A stretch of DNA of 64,000 bases. Source: an uncultured Aquimarina sp. (GTDB lineage Bacteria; Bacteroidota; Bacteroidia; Flavobacteriales; Flavobacteriaceae). Every line of letters begins with the position of its first letter. The first letter of the stretch is position 1. The DNA is taken from the NCBI GenBank assembly GCA_947498705.1, contig CANMLW010000002.1, forward strand, positions 248,001 through 312,000, given 5' to 3'. A program made the position numbers and the translations under genes. The notes under the pieces are model-generated. The model searched no databases and was not told where the DNA came from. It saw nothing but the letters and a program-made list of their open reading frames with translations. Of the stretch, positions 16,330 through 25,083 are shown piece by piece.

Positions 16330-17361
16330 ATGAAATACACTACACTACCCAATACAGATATTCGAGTAAGTAAAATATGCCTTGGATCCATGACCTGGGG
16401 CCAACAAAATACAGAAGCAGAAGGACACGAACAATTAGAGTATGCAATTGATAAAGGAGTAAACTTTATTGATACAGCAGAATTGTATTCGGTTCCTGCC
16501 CGTAAAGAAACACAAGGAAGTACCGAAAAAATTATTGGTACATGGTTGCAGAAAACCAAGAAAAGAGATGAGGTCGTGATTGCAACCAAAATTGTAGGAC
16601 CTAGAGATTTTGTAAAACACATTCGTACCGGTGGATTTACCAAAGAAGAGTTTGCAGATGCTATTCATAAAAGTTTACAACGTTTGCAAACAGATTATAT
16701 CGATTTATATCAATTGCACTGGCCAGAACGTACTACAAATTTCTTTGGAGTAAGAGGGTATACACATGACGAAGCAGAAGAATGGAGTGATAATTTTAAT
16801 GAAATACTTGGATACCTGAGTGATTTTAAAAAGGAGGGTAAGATACGAGAAATTGGACTGTCTAATGAAACTCCCTATGGTGTGATGAGATATGTAGAAG
16901 AAGCACGTAAAGGAGCACCTAAAATGATTACGGTGCAAAACCCTTATAACCTCTTAAATCGTAAGGATGAAATCGGACTTACTGAAGTTTTACATCGTGA
17001 AAATGTAGGTCACCTACCATATTCTCCGCTTGGTTTTGGGCAATTAACAGGGAAATACCTGGATGAGACTCCCAAAAATGCACGAGTTACTTTGTTTCCG
17101 CAGTTTTCAAGATATCATAATGACAATTCATTTAAGGCAACCAGAGCTTACAATGAAATTGCTAAAAAACATGGAATTAGCTTAACACAAATGGCGTTGG
17201 CTTTTGTAAATGAGCGTCCTTTTGTAACAAGTAATATTATAGGAGCTACATCGCTTGCGCAGCTAGAAGAAAATATAGGAAGTATCGATATTACATTGTC
17301 AGATACTATCCTGAAAGAGATAGAAGCTGTTCATGAGCAGATACCCAATCCGGCTCCTTAA
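16330..17361 (+). CDS. NADP(H)-dependent aldo/keto reductase, Tas-like
   Basis: A 343-residue cytoplasmic TIM-barrel enzyme. The order of motifs follows E. coli Tas closely: ICLGSMTWGQQNTEAEGHEQ at the start, NFIDTAELYSVPARKETQGS, SLQRLQTDYIDLYQLHWPER, TVQNPYNLLNR, and a C-terminal NPAP. Catalytic residues of the superfamily are present: Asp48, Tyr53, Lys87 and His130. The enzyme reduces aldehydes or ketones with NADPH; the physiological substrate is not known. It is a single gene, convergent with radA, with an imperfect hairpin between them. Confidence 0.9.
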   Translation: MKYTTLPNTDIRVSKICLGSMTWGQQNTEAEGHEQLEYAIDKGVNFIDTAELYSVPARKETQGSTEKIIGTWLQKTKKRDEVVIATKIVGPRDFVKHIRTGGFTKEEFADAIHKSLQRLQTDYIDLYQLHWPERTTNFFGVRGYTHDEAEEWSDNFNEILGYLSDFKKEGKIREIGLSNETPYGVMRYVEEARKGAPKMITVQNPYNLLNRKDEIGLTEVLHRENVGHLPYSPLGFGQLTGKYLDETPKNARVTLFPQFSRYHNDNSFKATRAYNEIAKKHGISLTQMALAFVNERPFVTSNIIGATSLAQLEENIGSIDITLSDTILKEIEAVHEQIPNPAP

Positions 17362-17473
17362 TTGTGATAAAATTACTACAAGTTTGTTTAAAATTTGCAC
17401 AAAAGAAACGTGTGTCTTTTTATTTTAATGAGTAAATTTATTTTCTGAAAATTACAAGTGTTAATTATTATAA

Positions 17474-17514
17474 AACACCTATTTTCTTCTTTAAGTAAGG
17501 AGAGAATGGGTGTT
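17474..17514. terminator. Imperfect bidirectional hairpin between aldo/keto reductase and radA
   Basis: AACACC-TATT-TTCT on the left pairs with AGA-GAAT-GGGTGTT on the right, with mismatches, in the gap between two convergent genes. Confidence 0.5.
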
Positions 17515-17543
17515 GTATTTTTATTGATCTACTATTGTCAAGA

Positions 17544-18911
17544 TTACCCAAATAGGTGCACTATTACATCTTCTATTTTGGTAACCATTAATACCTTAAT
17601 CCCTTTATTTTGATGAGGGATTTTGTTGTATTTGGAAACAAAAATGGTAGAAAACCCTAGTTTTTCGGCTTCCTGGATACGTTGCTCTACTTTGTTAACC
17701 GGGCGTATTTCTCCTGCCAAGCCTACCTCTGCTGCAAAGCAATAATCCTTGGGAACCGGGATATCCTCGTTAGAAGATAATATCGCTGCAACTACCGCTA
17801 GATCGATAGCAGGATCATCTACAGAGATTCCTCCTGTAATATTTAAAAAAACATCTTTGGCTCCCAATCTAAATCCAGCTCGTTTTTCTAAAACGGCTAA
17901 TAGCATATTAAGCCTTTTAAGGTTATACCCAGTTGCACTGCGTTGTGGAGTACCATAAACCGCTGTGCTCACCAAAGCCTGTATCTCGATCATGATAGGA
18001 CGCATTCCTTCTACCGTAGAAGCGATAGCAGTACCACTTAGCTCTTCTTCGTTTTTAGAAATTAAAATTTCACTTGGATTGTGTACTTCTCTTAATCCGC
18101 TTCCTTGCATTTCATAAATACCTAGCTCTGATGTAGAACCGAACCTGTTTTTTAAGGCACGTAAAATGCGATATACATGATTGCGGTCTCCTTCAAACTG
18201 TAATACGGTATCTACCATATGTTCAAGGATCTTTGGTCCAGCAATGGTACCATCTTTGGTAATATGACCAATTAGTATTACAGGGGTGGCTGTTTCTTTG
18301 GCAAACTTAATTAGTTCTGTTGTACACTCTTTGATTTGTGAAATACTTCCTGCACTACTCTCTATATAGTCGCTGTGCAGTGTTTGTATAGAGTCTATAA
18401 TGACAATATCGGGTTCTATTTCTTCGATTTGCCTAAAGATATTTTGTGTTTTGGTTTCGGTAAGAATCAGGCAGGTATCTGTTTTGGCCTGTATGCGCTC
18501 TGCCCGCATTTTAATTTGTTGCTGACTTTCTTCTCCAGAAACATAGAGTGTTTTATAAGGTAGTTTAAGACTAATCTGCAATAACAAGGTGCTTTTTCCG
18601 ATACCAGGTTCGCCACCCAGAAGTGTTAAGGACCCAGGAACCAGTCCTCCGCCAAGCACTCTGTTTAATTCAATATCGTCTGTGTTATAACGTGCTTCCT
18701 GACTAGTGCTAATTTCAGAAATTCGAAGAGGTTTGGCTGTCTTGCTTATTTTGGATGCAGTGGTTGCATTTTTCCAATCGTTGGTAGCCGCTTTTTGAAC
18801 TACTTCTTCTGCAATAGTATTCCATTCTTTACAAGACGTACATTGTCCTTGCCATTTGGCGTATTGAGAACCACAGTTCTGACAGAAAAAAACAGTTTTG
18901 GTTTTGGCCAT
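17544..18911 (-). CDS. radA: DNA repair protein RadA
   Basis: A 455-residue protein of the usual length. Residues 9-27 form the four-cysteine zinc finger (CQNCGSQYAKWQGQCTSC). Residues ~70-270 form the RecA-like ATPase with Walker A GGEPGIGKST and the family-specific LKNRFGS motif. Residues ~290-455 form the Lon-like domain (GGISVDDPAIDLA, AAEVGLAGEIRPV). RadA drives branch migration of recombination intermediates alongside RecA. It is downstream of, but separated by a terminator from, the pan operon on the same strand. Confidence 0.96.
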   Translation of the reverse strand: MAKTKTVFFCQNCGSQYAKWQGQCTSCKEWNTIAEEVVQKAATNDWKNATTASKISKTAKPLRISEISTSQEARYNTDDIELNRVLGGGLVPGSLTLLGGEPGIGKSTLLLQISLKLPYKTLYVSGEESQQQIKMRAERIQAKTDTCLILTETKTQNIFRQIEEIEPDIVIIDSIQTLHSDYIESSAGSISQIKECTTELIKFAKETATPVILIGHITKDGTIAGPKILEHMVDTVLQFEGDRNHVYRILRALKNRFGSTSELGIYEMQGSGLREVHNPSEILISKNEEELSGTAIASTVEGMRPIMIEIQALVSTAVYGTPQRSATGYNLKRLNMLLAVLEKRAGFRLGAKDVFLNITGGISVDDPAIDLAVVAAILSSNEDIPVPKDYCFAAEVGLAGEIRPVNKVEQRIQEAEKLGFSTIFVSKYNKIPHQNKGIKVLMVTKIEDVIVHLFG

Positions 18912-18957
18912 AGAAGATTAAATAAGGGAGTAAAAATACTATATTTTTAAGACACAA

Positions 18958-18985
18958 AAAAAGATCTCTAAGTAGAGATCTTTTT
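18958..18985 (-). terminator. Terminator of the panC-panD operon
   Basis: AAAAAGATCTCT (18958-18969) pairs with AGAGATCTTTTT (18974-18985) around a four-base loop. On the reverse strand it follows the esterase-like gene by 28 bases and ends in a T run. Confidence 0.85.
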
Positions 18986-19012
18986 ATATTGTATTGACTA
19001 AAAGTGGTAAAA

Positions 19013-20158
19013 TTACCAGCCAAAATCTTCTTTGATTTTGTTTACTTTATCTAACATATAATCCTTTGTAAGGAAAGCAACTTCAGAAAGCTGAAAACCA
19101 CTTTCATAGGCTCTCATGGCTTTTTTGGGCTCTCCCGTTTGTTCATAAAACATTCCAAGATAGTAGTATCCCAACATAAGATCAGAGTGTTGTTTAATGG
19201 CAAGTTTACCTAGAGGCTCTAACTCAGACCAATTTTCATTTTTTTCTATTGCAGTAGAAACTGCGATAAAGTCATTGATTCTTATTTTTCTTTTAATACC
19301 ATATAATTGCTCGGTAGTTTTGTACATATCCACCAAATAATCATAAGGAGATGTCTCTAGTGTAAGTAGTACTTCTTTATATTTTTTCTTACTAATAGGG
19401 CGATACATTTCAAAAATACCTTCTAAAGCTTTAGGGATCGCTCTACCTACTAGTGTATAATGAGAAGATTCGTCAAAATTATCAAAAGCATAATCAAGTT
19501 CCGGATTTTCGATAGTCTTTAGTTTTTCATCTAAAGCAATCACCTCTTTTTTGATATTTTCTGCATCATTAGTAGCGGTGGCAAGGTAATACCACATTTC
19601 GGGAGAAGTAGTAAGTTTAGAAACAATTCGCTCTGCCATAGGAGGAGCTAATTCTGGACTCAAACAAATATAACCCTGAAAAATAGGATTGTCCTTAAAC
19701 AAAAAGTAATTGATAAAGTTAGCTGTATAATCATGCCCAACTACAATTTTAAGTTGTGCTGTACGATATGTTTTATTAAGATAAGGTAAAAGCTCTTGCC
19801 CTATAAACTCAAAAAACTCTGAACCCTTAAGAGTAGGTAGATACTCTGCTTTGTCATATCTACAGTCATCTTCTCTGGTTTTTCTTTGATTTACTCCAAC
19901 TACGATAGATTCTGGCATGTCTTCCCAATACGAAAAGTAGTCTACATTTCCAGCGACTGGCTCAAATAAATAATCCCCATCCAATACAATAATCAGAGGG
20001 TATGTTTTGTCTACATTTTTTTTGTAGTTACGAGGTAATTGAATTTTCAATTCCCTATTTTGATCCAGTTTTATAGATCTAAAAGATTCATAAATCGCTT
20101 GACTGTTTCCGAAAAAAACAAAAAAACAGGCAATTATAAGAGTTACACTTTTTTTCAT
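19013..20158 (-). CDS. Secreted esterase-like alpha/beta-hydrolase lacking the serine nucleophile
   Basis: A 381-residue protein with a signal peptide (MKKSVTLIIACFFVFFGNSQ). Residues 30-260 follow the putative esterase fold (enterochelin-esterase/EsteraseD-like): PLIIVLDGDYLF, SIVVGVNQR, a GHxx elbow and the late SSHYTLV His. The elbow, normally G-x-S-x-G, reads G141-H142-D143-Y-T, so the nucleophile serine is replaced by Asp and the final Gly by Ala. Residues 290-370 are TPR-like helices (LAIKQHSDLMLGYYYLGMFY, GEPKKAMRAYESGFQLSEVA). It may be a non-catalytic binding protein. It is the last gene of the panC-panD-flippase-like group, 52 bases after its neighbour. Confidence 0.75.
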   Translation of the reverse strand: MKKSVTLIIACFFVFFGNSQAIYESFRSIKLDQNRELKIQLPRNYKKNVDKTYPLIIVLDGDYLFEPVAGNVDYFSYWEDMPESIVVGVNQRKTREDDCRYDKAEYLPTLKGSEFFEFIGQELLPYLNKTYRTAQLKIVVGHDYTANFINYFLFKDNPIFQGYICLSPELAPPMAERIVSKLTTSPEMWYYLATATNDAENIKKEVIALDEKLKTIENPELDYAFDNFDESSHYTLVGRAIPKALEGIFEMYRPISKKKYKEVLLTLETSPYDYLVDMYKTTEQLYGIKRKIRINDFIAVSTAIEKNENWSELEPLGKLAIKQHSDLMLGYYYLGMFYEQTGEPKKAMRAYESGFQLSEVAFLTKDYMLDKVNKIKEDFGW

Positions 20159-20209
20159 AAGTATAGGATTAAGGTTAAGTAAGCACGGAGCAATATATAA
20201 ATTATTTCC

Positions 20210-21175
20210 TTATTTCTTCCTGTTTACTATAGGTAGAAATAAAAAGGATAACGCTCCGATGATTATATTTATTGCGGTCTGAGAGCCCCATAGGATCCAT
20301 CCAAAAGCTTCTCCTGCGGGTTTTTCGATGTCAAAAAGTAGCAAAATAGCTGCAATAGCTATAGGAAATGCTCCTATACCACCGTTGGTTGTAGACATCG
20401 CCAACGAACCTATCACAAAAGTAGCAAGGATTGGGCCAATCGTGAGCGAGGCAGTTTCTGGTACAGTAAATTTGATCACATAGAACATAGCAACATACAA
20501 AAACCAAATAAGAAATGTGTGAAATATAAAAGCACCACGATGTTTTATTTTTGAAATACTTTTTACACCCTCTAGAAGACCTTCTCCAAAATCCTTAAGC
20601 TTTATGAGGAATGGATTTTTCGATTTCTTAATAATTTTTAAGAATAATACTCCTGCAACTAGTAAAGTAATCAGGATGATAAGAGTAATAAACGGGTTTG
20701 TGATTTTTTGATTTAAGTAGGATAATAGATTCTCTGATTGAAAAAGTAAGGTTACAGAAATAATTAGTAATAGCATGATCAAATCAATGATCCTTTCTGT
20801 GATAATGGTACCAAACGTTTTTTTGAAAGGAATACCTTCATAGGTGGCGATAGTGCCCCCTCTAAGAACTTCGCCAGATCTTGGTATTCCCAGATTGGCA
20901 AGATATCCAATCATAACAGCCATAAAGCTATTGGATAATTTTATAGAATAACCTAGAGGTTCTAATAAAAATTTCCATCGATATGCTCTCGAAAGATGAG
21001 AGATGATCCCCATTAGTAATGATAATATAATCCATTTTGGATCTGCCTTGGTAATATATTGTATGGTTTTTTGTCTTTCTTCTGGGGTGGCAGAAGAGAT
21101 AGAATACCATATTAAAAAAACTCCCAATGCTAGTGGGAGTGTTATTTTAAGAATCTTTACGAGTTTAGCATTCAC
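20210..21175 (-). CDS. Lysylphosphatidylglycerol synthase-type membrane protein (flippase-like, UPF0104)
   Basis: A 321-residue inner-membrane protein with about eight helices. Typical family blocks are LSRAYRWKFLLEPLGY near the start, MIGYLANLGIPRSGEVLRG in the middle, and AMSTTNGGIGAFPIAIAAIL near the end. It resembles the flippase half of MprF without the synthetase half, so a lipid-handling role is expected but unproven. The start is GTG at 21175, immediately after the panD stop codon, which implies translational coupling. This placement after panD is common in Flavobacteriaceae. Confidence 0.85.
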   Translation of the reverse strand: MNAKLVKILKITLPLALGVFLIWYSISSATPEERQKTIQYITKADPKWIILSLLMGIISHLSRAYRWKFLLEPLGYSIKLSNSFMAVMIGYLANLGIPRSGEVLRGGTIATYEGIPFKKTFGTIITERIIDLIMLLLIISVTLLFQSENLLSYLNQKITNPFITLIILITLLVAGVLFLKIIKKSKNPFLIKLKDFGEGLLEGVKSISKIKHRGAFIFHTFLIWFLYVAMFYVIKFTVPETASLTIGPILATFVIGSLAMSTTNGGIGAFPIAIAAILLLFDIEKPAGEAFGWILWGSQTAINIIIGALSFLFLPIVNRKK

Positions 21176-21526
21176 TTATTTCAGTAAATTATTTTCTTCA
21201 TTAGGAAAAAGTAATCTTGGTTTAAAATTTTTAGCCTCTTCAATATCCATCATAGCATAAGTAATCAGGATTAAGACATCTCCTTTTGCTACTTTTCTGG
21301 CAGCAGCACCATTTAAGGTGATTTCTCCACTATTTCTAGGACCTGGTATGGCATAGGTCTCAAGACGCTCACCGTTATTGTTGTTAACGATTTGTACCTT
21401 TTCTCCTTCAATAATATTAGCGGCATCCATGAGATCTTGATCAATAGTTATACTACCAATATAGTTGAGGTCGGCACCGGTTACTTTAACGCGATGAATT
21501 TTGGATTTTACGACGTGTACTAGCAT
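21176..21526 (-). CDS. panD: Aspartate 1-decarboxylase
   Basis: A 116-residue proenzyme of the expected size. The self-cleavage site G24-S25 is in [10 protein letters not shown]; cleavage makes the pyruvoyl cofactor on the new Ser25 terminus. Other family marks are [10 protein letters not shown] upstream and [11 protein letters not shown] and [12 protein letters not shown] downstream. It converts aspartate to beta-alanine for pantothenate and so for coenzyme A. It lies 19 bases after panC, whose product uses the beta-alanine, in one transcript. Confidence 0.96.
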   Translation of the reverse strand: MLVHVVKSKIHRVKVTGADLNYIGSITIDQDLMDAANIIEGEKVQIVNNNNGERLETYAIPGPRNSGEITLNGAAARKVAKGDVLILITYAMMDIEEAKNFKPRLLFPNEENNLLK

Positions 21527-21545
21527 GTTACAAAGTTAATTATTT

Positions 21546-22394
21546 TTAATTTAGGGCGATGTTATCAATTAGTCTTATTTCTCCTGCAAATACGGCTATA
21601 AAAGCTCGGTATTTTGTGTTTTCCTGTTTTTGTTGAATAGATTTTAAATCTAATACGTTGGCTATTTCAAAATACTCTAATGATAAGTGATTATTATCTT
21701 CAAATTGTTCTGATACCCAATCATTTAATGTAGTAACACTTTTTGTGCCAAAGTCTTTTTGTACCTGTTTTAAAATTTTATGAATTAGAGGAGATTCATC
21801 ATATTGTTCTTTAGTAAGTCTTTTGTTTCTAGAACTTAACGCAAGGCCGCTTTCTTCTCTATAAATAGGGCAACCTACAATTTGTATAGGTAATTGCTCG
21901 ATTTCTACCAGTTTTCTAACGATTTGAAGTTGCTGAAAATCTTTTTCACCAAAATAAGCTCTGTCAGGTGAAACCATGTCAAAAAGATGTTTTAGAACAG
22001 TCCCAACTCCGTCAAAATGTCCGGGTCGATATTTGCCTTCCATTTCATGTTCTAGACCATCAAAATGATAGTTTGTAGATGAAATATCATCTTTATATAC
22101 CTCTTTTGCAGAAGGAGCAAAGACAATTATTTCATTTGAAACCTCAGATAAAAGTGCAATATCATTATCTAAAGTTCTGGGATAATTGTCTAAATCTTCG
22201 GCATTATTAAATTGTGTAGGATTTACAAAAATGCTAACAATAACATGCTCATTTTCTTCGAGAGCTCTTTGTATTAGGGCAAGATGCCCTTTATGTAATG
22301 CTCCCATAGTAGGAACAAAACCAATAGATGCATGTTGCTTTTTTAAAACTGCAACATCGTCTAATATATCTAGTCTTTTTCTGTGGACCTGCAT
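21546..22394 (-). CDS. panC: Pantothenate synthetase (pantoate-beta-alanine ligase)
   Basis: A protein of 282 residues from the ATG at 22394. It shows the nucleotidyl-transferase motifs GFVPTMGALHKGHL (HxGH), VSIFVNPTQFN, YFGEKDFQQL and ALSSRNKRL. It joins pantoate and beta-alanine with ATP. The open frame extends upstream to 22478, but a TATTTTTG promoter box at 22417-22424 lies inside that extension and the conserved protein begins at MQVHRKR, so the shorter start is preferred. First gene of the panC-panD operon; divergent from the GT5-like gene. Confidence 0.95.
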   Translation of the reverse strand: MQVHRKRLDILDDVAVLKKQHASIGFVPTMGALHKGHLALIQRALEENEHVIVSIFVNPTQFNNAEDLDNYPRTLDNDIALLSEVSNEIIVFAPSAKEVYKDDISSTNYHFDGLEHEMEGKYRPGHFDGVGTVLKHLFDMVSPDRAYFGEKDFQQLQIVRKLVEIEQLPIQIVGCPIYREESGLALSSRNKRLTKEQYDESPLIHKILKQVQKDFGTKSVTTLNDWVSEQFEDNNHLSLEYFEIANVLDLKSIQQKQENTKYRAFIAVFAGEIRLIDNIALN

Positions 22395-22416
22395 TTGATA
22401 TAAACTTAAAGGCGTG

Positions 22417-22424
22417 CAAAAATA
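22417..22424 (-). promoter_or_regulatory. -7 promoter box for panC
   Basis: On the reverse strand TATTTTTG matches the Bacteroidota TAnnTTTG box, placing the transcription start near 22410, about 15 bases before the panC ATG at 22394. Confidence 0.65.
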
Positions 22425-22455
22425 AGATATTACTGGCAGACTGCATAAATTTTCG

Positions 22456-22463
22456 TAATTTTG
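22456..22463 (+). promoter_or_regulatory. -7 promoter box for the GT5-like gene
   Basis: TAATTTTG matches TAnnTTTG on the plus strand, about 43 bases upstream of the ATG at 22506. Together with the panC box it makes a compact divergent promoter pair. Confidence 0.65.
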
Positions 22464-22505
22464 CAAAATTAATTCCAAAAGGAAGACGATAAAAGTATCG
22501 ATTAT

Positions 22506-23315
22506 ATGAAAGATAAGAGGATATTGTACGTATCATCAGAAGTAATACCGTACCTGCCAGAGACTGAAATTTCATCCATGTCTTTTGAAGCGCCTAGAAT
22601 GGTGAATAGCAAAGGTGGTCAAATAAGAATCTTTATGCCAAGATATGGCAATATTAATGAGAGGAGGCATCAGTTACACGAAGTTATTAGACTTTCTGGT
22701 ATGAATTTGGTCATTAATGATTTAGATATGCCTCTTATTATTAAGGTGGCTTCTATACCAAAAGAACGAATGCAGGTGTATTTCATTGATAATGAAGATT
22801 ATTTTAAGAGAAAAGCAACCTTGACAGATGAAGAAGGAAAATTGTTTCCCGATAATGATGAACGTGCTATCTTTTTTGCAAAAGGAGTTATTGAAACAGT
22901 TAAGAAATTAAATTGGTCACCCGATGTGATTCATGTACATGGGTGGTTAGCATCGCTTTTACCATTGTATTTGAAACAATACTATGCAAATGAACCTCTT
23001 TTTGGACACAGTAAAATTGTAACCTCTGTGTATGGAAACGGTTTTGATGGTACCCTGGATAAGAATATGATGGAAAAGGTAAAATTTGATGGGATAGAAG
23101 AAGAAAAAGTAAGCGCTTTGGCGAGCCCAACATATAGTAATTTGATGAAAGTTGCTGTTGATAATTCTGATGCTATTATAGTAGGATCAGAAGAAATACC
23201 ATCAGAACTAGTTGATCATTTAAAAACAATAGCCCAACCAGTATTAGAATATAAAAAACCAGACGAGTTTGCAGATGCCTATGAAGCCTTTTATCAGACA
23301 GAGGTATTGGTATAG
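22506..23315 (+). CDS. Starch/glycogen synthase N-terminal domain-like protein (GT5)
   Basis: A 269-residue protein that matches only the N-terminal Rossmann domain of GT5 glycogen synthases: RILYVSSEVIPYLPETEISS at the start, GGQIRIFMPRYGNINERRHQ, YFIDNEDYFKR, DNDERAIFFAKGVIE and DVIHVHGWLASLLPLYLKQY. The ADP-glucose-binding C-terminal domain (about 200 residues) is absent, and the usual KTGGL loop is replaced by PETEIS. It is therefore unlikely to be a full glycosyltransferase. Short proteins of this kind beside panC and DUF4270 are a stable feature of Flavobacteriaceae, so this is not recent decay. Its function is unknown. Confidence 0.8.
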   Translation: MKDKRILYVSSEVIPYLPETEISSMSFEAPRMVNSKGGQIRIFMPRYGNINERRHQLHEVIRLSGMNLVINDLDMPLIIKVASIPKERMQVYFIDNEDYFKRKATLTDEEGKLFPDNDERAIFFAKGVIETVKKLNWSPDVIHVHGWLASLLPLYLKQYYANEPLFGHSKIVTSVYGNGFDGTLDKNMMEKVKFDGIEEEKVSALASPTYSNLMKVAVDNSDAIIVGSEEIPSELVDHLKTIAQPVLEYKKPDEFADAYEAFYQTEVLV

Positions 23316-23329
23316 CATAAAGAAAAACT

Positions 23330-25060
23330 ATGAAATTTAAAAATGTATTGAGCAAAGCAATATCTATAGTAGCTGTTGTTTTTGTAATTGTATCTTGTGA
23401 TAATGATTTTGATTCTGTTGGGAATGAAGTTTTAGGAGGTGTTAATTTTGAAAAAGATGTGTATACATGTTCACCTATAGCTCATAGCCGAAAGTTTGAA
23501 AGAGTACAAACCAGCAATATGCCTGGTAACTTAATAGGGGTTTATAATGATCCTTTTTATGGGCAGTCAATATATAGTGTACTTTCTCAGGTTGATTTAG
23601 AAAGATATAATCCAGACTTTGGAGAGAATGCTACCTTAACCAGTGTAGTGTTAAATTTACCATATCATAGTACAGAAACCAGTACATCTAGCGATGAGGT
23701 TAAAACATATTCTTTGGATTCTGTATACGGGTCTACTCCGATAAAACTTTCAATATATAAATCAAACTACTTTCTTAGGGATTTTGATCCAGAATCAGGA
23801 TCTGGAGAGCGTCAGTTGTATTATTCTAACTTGATTAGTCAAGTAGATGAAAATGAAATTATTACAGGAGATAGTCCATTGTATACAATTTCTGATTTTG
23901 TGCCTTCTAGTGCGAGTGTAGAACCAGTAGTCCCTAGAAATGACAGTAAAGTAGACGATAAAGAGGTTGATTCGCTTCAGTTAACTCCAAGATTAAGAGT
24001 AGAGTTCCCAATTGATGTAATCGATGTATTTAAAACAAATATATTAGACATGCAGGGGAAACCTGAGCTGGATAATGCAAACAGTTTTAGAAACTTTTTT
24101 AGAGGGATTTATTTTAAAACAGAATTGGCAGATGGTGCTAATGATGGTAATATGTTTTTCTTTGATATGAGTCAAGCCGATATTACCTTACGTTATACAT
24201 ACGATAAAGAGGTAACCGAAGATAATGTAACTAGCACTGTGAGTACGAATGGAGAATTTAAGATAAACTTCTCTAACAACATTATTAATACTATAGAGCA
24301 AGACCCAAGTACGGGTACTGTAGAAGCCGGAGAGTTAGATGCTAATAATGAAGGACTGATAGATGCCGATAAAAATTTATATATTAGAGGAGGAAATGGT
24401 TTTGTTGGTACGCTTGATTTTTTTAATAATTACGTCGAAGTAGATAGTAATGGAGATTATGTGCTAGATGAAAATGAAAACCCTGTTATTATTGAAAACC
24501 CTTCTGCAGAAGAAAAGAAAAAAACAGAATTAGATTTTCTGAAAGATGCTAATTGGTTAGTAAATGATGCAATTATTACCTTATTTATTGATGATAGTAA
24601 AGTGTTAGGAGGAGATACAGAACCAGAAAGAATATATATATATAATCTTGAAACAGGAAGTATATTGATTGATTACGCTTTAGATTCAACCCGAAATGAA
24701 AATGAAAAAGATGTGATAAACTCAATGATCATTCATTTAGGAAGAATTAGTAGAGACTCTAATAAAAAGGGAGAGTTCTATCAAATAAGAATAACAAAAC
24801 ATATTATTGATGTTTTGAATGGAGATCAAGACAATGTTAAATTAGGTATTTCGGTCTCATCAAACGTTAATAATTCGACAATAGCAAACGGAATTGTTCT
24901 CGAAAAAGACGAAAACGATGTCGTTTCTGAAAATGATGAAGTGATCCCCTTTTCATCAATTATATCGCATGAAGGAACTGTATTCTATGGCTATGGTAGT
25001 GAAGTTCCCGATTCAAAGCGATTAAAACTAGATATTTTTTATACAAAATCAAAAAACTAA
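23330..25060 (+). CDS. DUF4270 lipoprotein
   Basis: A 576-residue protein with a lipoprotein signal ending VIVSC (Cys23), followed by an acidic tether (DNDFDSVGNEVLGG). The mature protein is beta-rich and matches the flavobacterial DUF4270 pattern: the conserved GVYNDPFYGQSIYSVLSQV near residue 65 and a C-terminal KRLKLDIFYTKSKN. Function is unknown; export to the cell surface is likely. It sits 14 bases after the GT5-like gene and 23 bases before glmS, so the three are probably one operon. DUF4270 next to glmS is usual in the family. Confidence 0.85.
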   Translation: MKFKNVLSKAISIVAVVFVIVSCDNDFDSVGNEVLGGVNFEKDVYTCSPIAHSRKFERVQTSNMPGNLIGVYNDPFYGQSIYSVLSQVDLERYNPDFGENATLTSVVLNLPYHSTETSTSSDEVKTYSLDSVYGSTPIKLSIYKSNYFLRDFDPESGSGERQLYYSNLISQVDENEIITGDSPLYTISDFVPSSASVEPVVPRNDSKVDDKEVDSLQLTPRLRVEFPIDVIDVFKTNILDMQGKPELDNANSFRNFFRGIYFKTELADGANDGNMFFFDMSQADITLRYTYDKEVTEDNVTSTVSTNGEFKINFSNNIINTIEQDPSTGTVEAGELDANNEGLIDADKNLYIRGGNGFVGTLDFFNNYVEVDSNGDYVLDENENPVIIENPSAEEKKKTELDFLKDANWLVNDAIITLFIDDSKVLGGDTEPERIYIYNLETGSILIDYALDSTRNENEKDVINSMIIHLGRISRDSNKKGEFYQIRITKHIIDVLNGDQDNVKLGISVSSNVNNSTIANGIVLEKDENDVVSENDEVIPFSSIISHEGTVFYGYGSEVPDSKRLKLDIFYTKSKN

Positions 25061-25083
25061 ACCAATTAACAAAAAGCTAAAAC

